In this document: in pieces, positions 6,197 through 8,133 of the stretch
How the letters are laid out: each line of letters starts with the position of its first letter
Numbering within the stretch: position 1 is the first letter of the stretch
Source of the DNA: Deltaproteobacteria bacterium RBG_13_49_15
GTDB taxonomy: Bacteria; Desulfobacterota; Desulfobacteria; Desulfobacterales; UBA2156
Assembly: GCA_001797695.1 (NCBI GenBank)
Contig: MGQD01000109.1
Location: 207-8,339 of the forward strand
Direction of reading: 5' to 3'
DNA: 8,133 bases
Translations under genes and position numbers: made by a program
Notes under the pieces: generated by a model
Told to the model about the DNA's origin: nothing
Seen by the model: the letters and a program-made list of their open reading frames with translations, nothing else
Database searches by the model: none

Positions 6197-6985
6197 TTAT
6201 ATCACCTTGGCTTCCTCGTGCAGTTTGTGCACCAAATTGGCTGCCAGGGCTGCCGGATCTTCTCCCTTGATCATCATCACCGACTTTCTCGTCGGAGGAA
6301 GTTTGAGCGCGGCAATTTTGACTTTTCGGTTTTTGACTCCCACCTGGCCGGCGTCAACGCCCAGGTCGCCGACGGTTTTGATTTCCAGGGGTTTTTTCTT
6401 GGCTTTCATAATGCCCGGGAGAGAGGCATAGCGGGGTTCATTGAGCCCTCTTTGAGCGGTGAAAAGGACCGGCAGGTCCGCTTCGATGACGGCAACGCCG
6501 CCTTCAACGACTTGATTTAACCGGATTTTTTTACCGGTAATTTCCTGTTTGGTGACCTGGGTGATCTGCGGGATTCCAAGAAATTCGGCAACGGCCGAAG
6601 CGACTTGGTAATTGTCTCCATCCACCGCGCGCATTCCGGCGATGATCAGATCAAACGGTATCTTTTTTAAGACGGCGGCAAGCAACTTTGAAATCCCCAG
6701 GGAATCGCTCCCCTCGGCGATGGGATCGTTGATGTGGATTCCTTTGTCCGCACCCATGGCCAATGCTGTCCGGATCGCTTCGACGGTTTTGGCCGGCCCC
6801 ATGGAAAGAATAGTAACGGTTCCTCCCTGAGCCTCTCTGATTCTCAGTGCTTCTTCCACTGCAAATTCGTCATACGGATTTATCACCCATTTTAAATCGT
6901 CGGTTTTGATGGACACCCCGTCGCCGGCGATCTGAATCAGCGATTCGGTGTCCGGCACTTGTTTGACGAGCACCACAATATCCAT
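6197..6985 (-). CDS. etfB: Electron transfer flavoprotein beta subunit
   Basis: This 262-residue protein has the usual EtfB length and opens MDIVVLVKQVPDTESL. Further family features are WVINPYDEFAVEEAL (33-47), SMGPAKTVEAIRTALAMGAD (61-80), AVDGDNYQVASAVAEFLGIPQ around 120-140, and the beta-subunit signature from Glu169 to Lys194, including EADLPVL and NEPRYASLPGIMKA. EtfB holds AMP (or a second flavin in bifurcating types) and docks to the dehydrogenase. The NEPRY...LPGIMKAKKKP stretch resembles canonical, non-bifurcating ETFs, which agrees with an ETF-QO two genes downstream. The DGD triplet at 122-124 is also seen in bifurcating types, so the class is inferred. The start at 6985 has a GGAGA site in AGGAAAGGAGAACGAA just before the ATG. 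It follows the dehydrogenase by 52 nt. Confidence 0.95.
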   Translation of the reverse strand: MDIVVLVKQVPDTESLIQIAGDGVSIKTDDLKWVINPYDEFAVEEALRIREAQGGTVTILSMGPAKTVEAIRTALAMGADKGIHINDPIAEGSDSLGISKLLAAVLKKIPFDLIIAGMRAVDGDNYQVASAVAEFLGIPQITQVTKQEITGKKIRLNQVVEGGVAVIEADLPVLFTAQRGLNEPRYASLPGIMKAKKKPLEIKTVGDLGVDAGQVGVKNRKVKIAALKLPPTRKSVMMIKGEDPAALAANLVHKLHEEAKVI

Positions 6986-7037
6986 TTCGTTCTCCTTTCC
7001 TGAGATGATATGAACCGGTTAAAACTTCCTGATGGGG

Positions 7038-8133
7038 CTACCGGTTGGCTTTTCGGATGTCGAGCTGATCGAGTGCGATGATCCATTTACAAATATTGGC
7101 CGAACCTTCCACCATATAATACGTCGGCGTATCCCGATAGAATCGGGCGACCGGATATTCGGTGGAATATCCATATGCTCCCATTATCCGCATGGCGTAG
7201 TTGGCACATTTGTTGACGACTTCTCCGGCAAAATATTTGGCCTGGGCAACATCGAGGCCGTTGTTCAGCCGTCCCTGATCCTTGGCCCATGCGGCTTTAT
7301 AAACCAAGAGCCTGGCCGCTTCAGTTTCCGAACTCATCTGTGCGATCATGTCCTGGTTCATTTGGTACTCGCCGATGGCTTTTCCGAACTGCTTGCGTTC
7401 CTTGGCATATTTCACGGCTTGATCCAGACAGGCCTGGGCAAGTCCAACCGCTCCGGCAGCAGCCGACAGCCGGGTCTGATTCAAAGAGCTGAAGAGGATT
7501 TTGGCGCCGTCACCCGGCTGACCCAAAATATTTTCTTTGGGGACTTTCGTATCCGTAAGATAAATTTCACCGGTTGGGCTTGAAAATGATCCCATTTTTT
7601 CCAGGGTTGTCGTTCGAACGCCGTTGCAGTTTTTTAGCTCCACGACAAAAGCCGAAAGCCCGTTAGACCCTTTGCTGCGGTCCGTATAAGCATAATAGAC
7701 CACCACGTCCGCGACATGGGCATTGGATATCCAGGTTTTGGAACCGTTGAGCAGCCAGTGATCCCCCTTATCTTCTGCCTTGGATGTCATGGACATGACG
7801 TCCGATCCGGCGTTGGGTTCGGTCATGGCAAAACCGCCCACGTAATCGGCGCTGACCAGTTTGGGGACGTATTTCTTTTTCAGCGCCTCGCTTCCGTACT
7901 TGTAAATGGTAAACGCACAACCAAGGGTTTGCATATTGATTTGAACCCGAAGAGAGCTTGATGCCCTGGCGATCTCCTCGGTTGCGATCATGGCGGCGAG
8001 CCATCCCATGTTTGATCCGCCGTATTCTTCCGGAATAACGGTGCCGAAAAGCCCCAGTTCACCCATCGGCTTTAACGCTTCCTTATAAGGAAAGTAATGT
8101 TTGGCATCCCATTCGTCGGCAAAAGGGGCGATC
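7038..8133 (-). CDS. gcdH: Glutaryl-CoA dehydrogenase, probable non-decarboxylating (glutaconyl-CoA-forming), partial at N-terminus
   Basis: About 364 residues are visible; the frame stays open to the right edge (it reads IAPFADEWDAKHYFPYKEAL before the first Met at 8066). By comparison with the roughly 390-400-residue family, some 25-30 N-terminal residues are missing. Acyl-CoA dehydrogenase landmarks, numbered from the Met at 8066, are PEEYGG (12-17), AMTEPNAGSD (80-89), WISNA (112-116), a QFGKAIGEYQ segment (226-235), and RIMGAYGYSTEYPVARFYRD (293-312). The catalytic base is Glu320 in YMVEGSANI, and Arg40 in SLRVQ fits the arginine that binds the substrate carboxylate (human Arg94). The residue before the glutamate is Val319, where decarboxylating enzymes have Tyr (human Tyr369). 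This Tyr-to-Val change is reported as the key difference in the non-decarboxylating Desulfococcus multivorans enzyme, which this protein closely resembles from memory. FAD-dependent, it would pass electrons to EtfAB just downstream. Confidence 0.9.
   Translation of the reverse strand, partial: IAPFADEWDAKHYFPYKEALKPMGELGLFGTVIPEEYGGSNMGWLAAMIATEEIARASSSLRVQINMQTLGCAFTIYKYGSEALKKKYVPKLVSADYVGGFAMTEPNAGSDVMSMTSKAEDKGDHWLLNGSKTWISNAHVADVVVYYAYTDRSKGSNGLSAFVVELKNCNGVRTTTLEKMGSFSSPTGEIYLTDTKVPKENILGQPGDGAKILFSSLNQTRLSAAAGAVGLAQACLDQAVKYAKERKQFGKAIGEYQMNQDMIAQMSSETEAARLLVYKAAWAKDQGRLNNGLDVAQAKYFAGEVVNKCANYAMRIMGAYGYSTEYPVARFYRDTPTYYMVEGSANICKWIIALDQLDIRKANR

Noticed and set aside
7013..7046. Inverted repeat AACCGGT / ACCGGTT around the glutaryl-CoA dehydrogenase stop codon
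   Set aside because: The stem is only 7 bp with a 20-base loop and no U-run. The resemblance to the 3397-3418 hairpin is limited to CCGGTT, which is easily chance.
7032..7583. Open reading frame of 183 codons on the plus strand
   Set aside because: It lies wholly antisense to the well-supported glutaryl-CoA dehydrogenase, shows no recognisable motif, and its composition reflects the opposite-strand codons.
7038..8066. Calling the dehydrogenase complete with a start at the Met codon at 8066
   Set aside because: The reading frame continues upstream to the window edge and encodes conserved family sequence (PFADEWD...FPYKEA), so that Met is internal and the gene is truncated by the window.

Overview
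All genes in this window lie on the minus strand and form one compact catabolic gene cluster, read from right to left. The organism is most likely an anaerobic member of the Desulfobacterota (Desulfococcus/Desulfosarcina-like sulfate reducers, or a related syntroph). This rests on protein resemblance recalled from memory, chiefly an acyl-CoA dehydrogenase close to the non-decarboxylating glutaryl-CoA dehydrogenase of Desulfococcus multivorans, and on the presence of a glutaconyl-CoA decarboxylase alpha subunit. No database search was possible. Base composition looks close to half GC and uniform, with no sign of recent transfer.

Layout in order of transcription: a partial glutaryl-CoA dehydrogenase (8133-7038, N-terminus outside the window); etfB (6985-6197); etfA (6133-5171, alternative start 6184); an ETF:quinone oxidoreductase with a C-terminal 4Fe-4S domain (5143-3470); a 110-nt spacer holding a 9-bp perfect hairpin; a thiolase (3359-2175); a 3-hydroxybutyryl-CoA dehydrogenase (2163-1303); a crotonase/enoyl-CoA hydratase (1303-524); and the first 160 codons of gcdA (481-1), which runs off the left edge. 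Apart from the 110-nt spacer, gaps are 63 nt or less, and several genes are translationally coupled. No stretch over 300 bases lacks a gene, and I see no RNA genes, mobile elements or CRISPR repeats.

Together the genes encode almost the whole route from glutaryl-CoA to acetyl-CoA. This is the lower part of anaerobic benzoyl-CoA, glutarate or lysine/tryptophan catabolism. Glutaryl-CoA is oxidised to glutaconyl-CoA, with electrons passing through EtfAB and ETF-QO to the membrane quinone pool. Glutaconyl-CoA is decarboxylated to crotonyl-CoA by the biotin- and Na+-dependent Gcd complex, of which only the alpha subunit is visible. Crotonyl-CoA is then hydrated, oxidised and cleaved to two acetyl-CoA. 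The residue before the catalytic glutamate of the dehydrogenase is Val rather than Tyr, the published mark of the non-decarboxylating enzyme type. It agrees with gcdA being in the same cluster: decarboxylation is split off and used to pump sodium.

This pathway is known, so the window is not an undescribed system. The points worth a second look are the linked Val/gcdA signature, the respiratory-type ETF-QO in a presumed anaerobe, unusual active-site residues in the thiolase and the hydroxyacyl-CoA dehydrogenase, and the hairpin between the electron-transfer genes and the carbon-chain genes.
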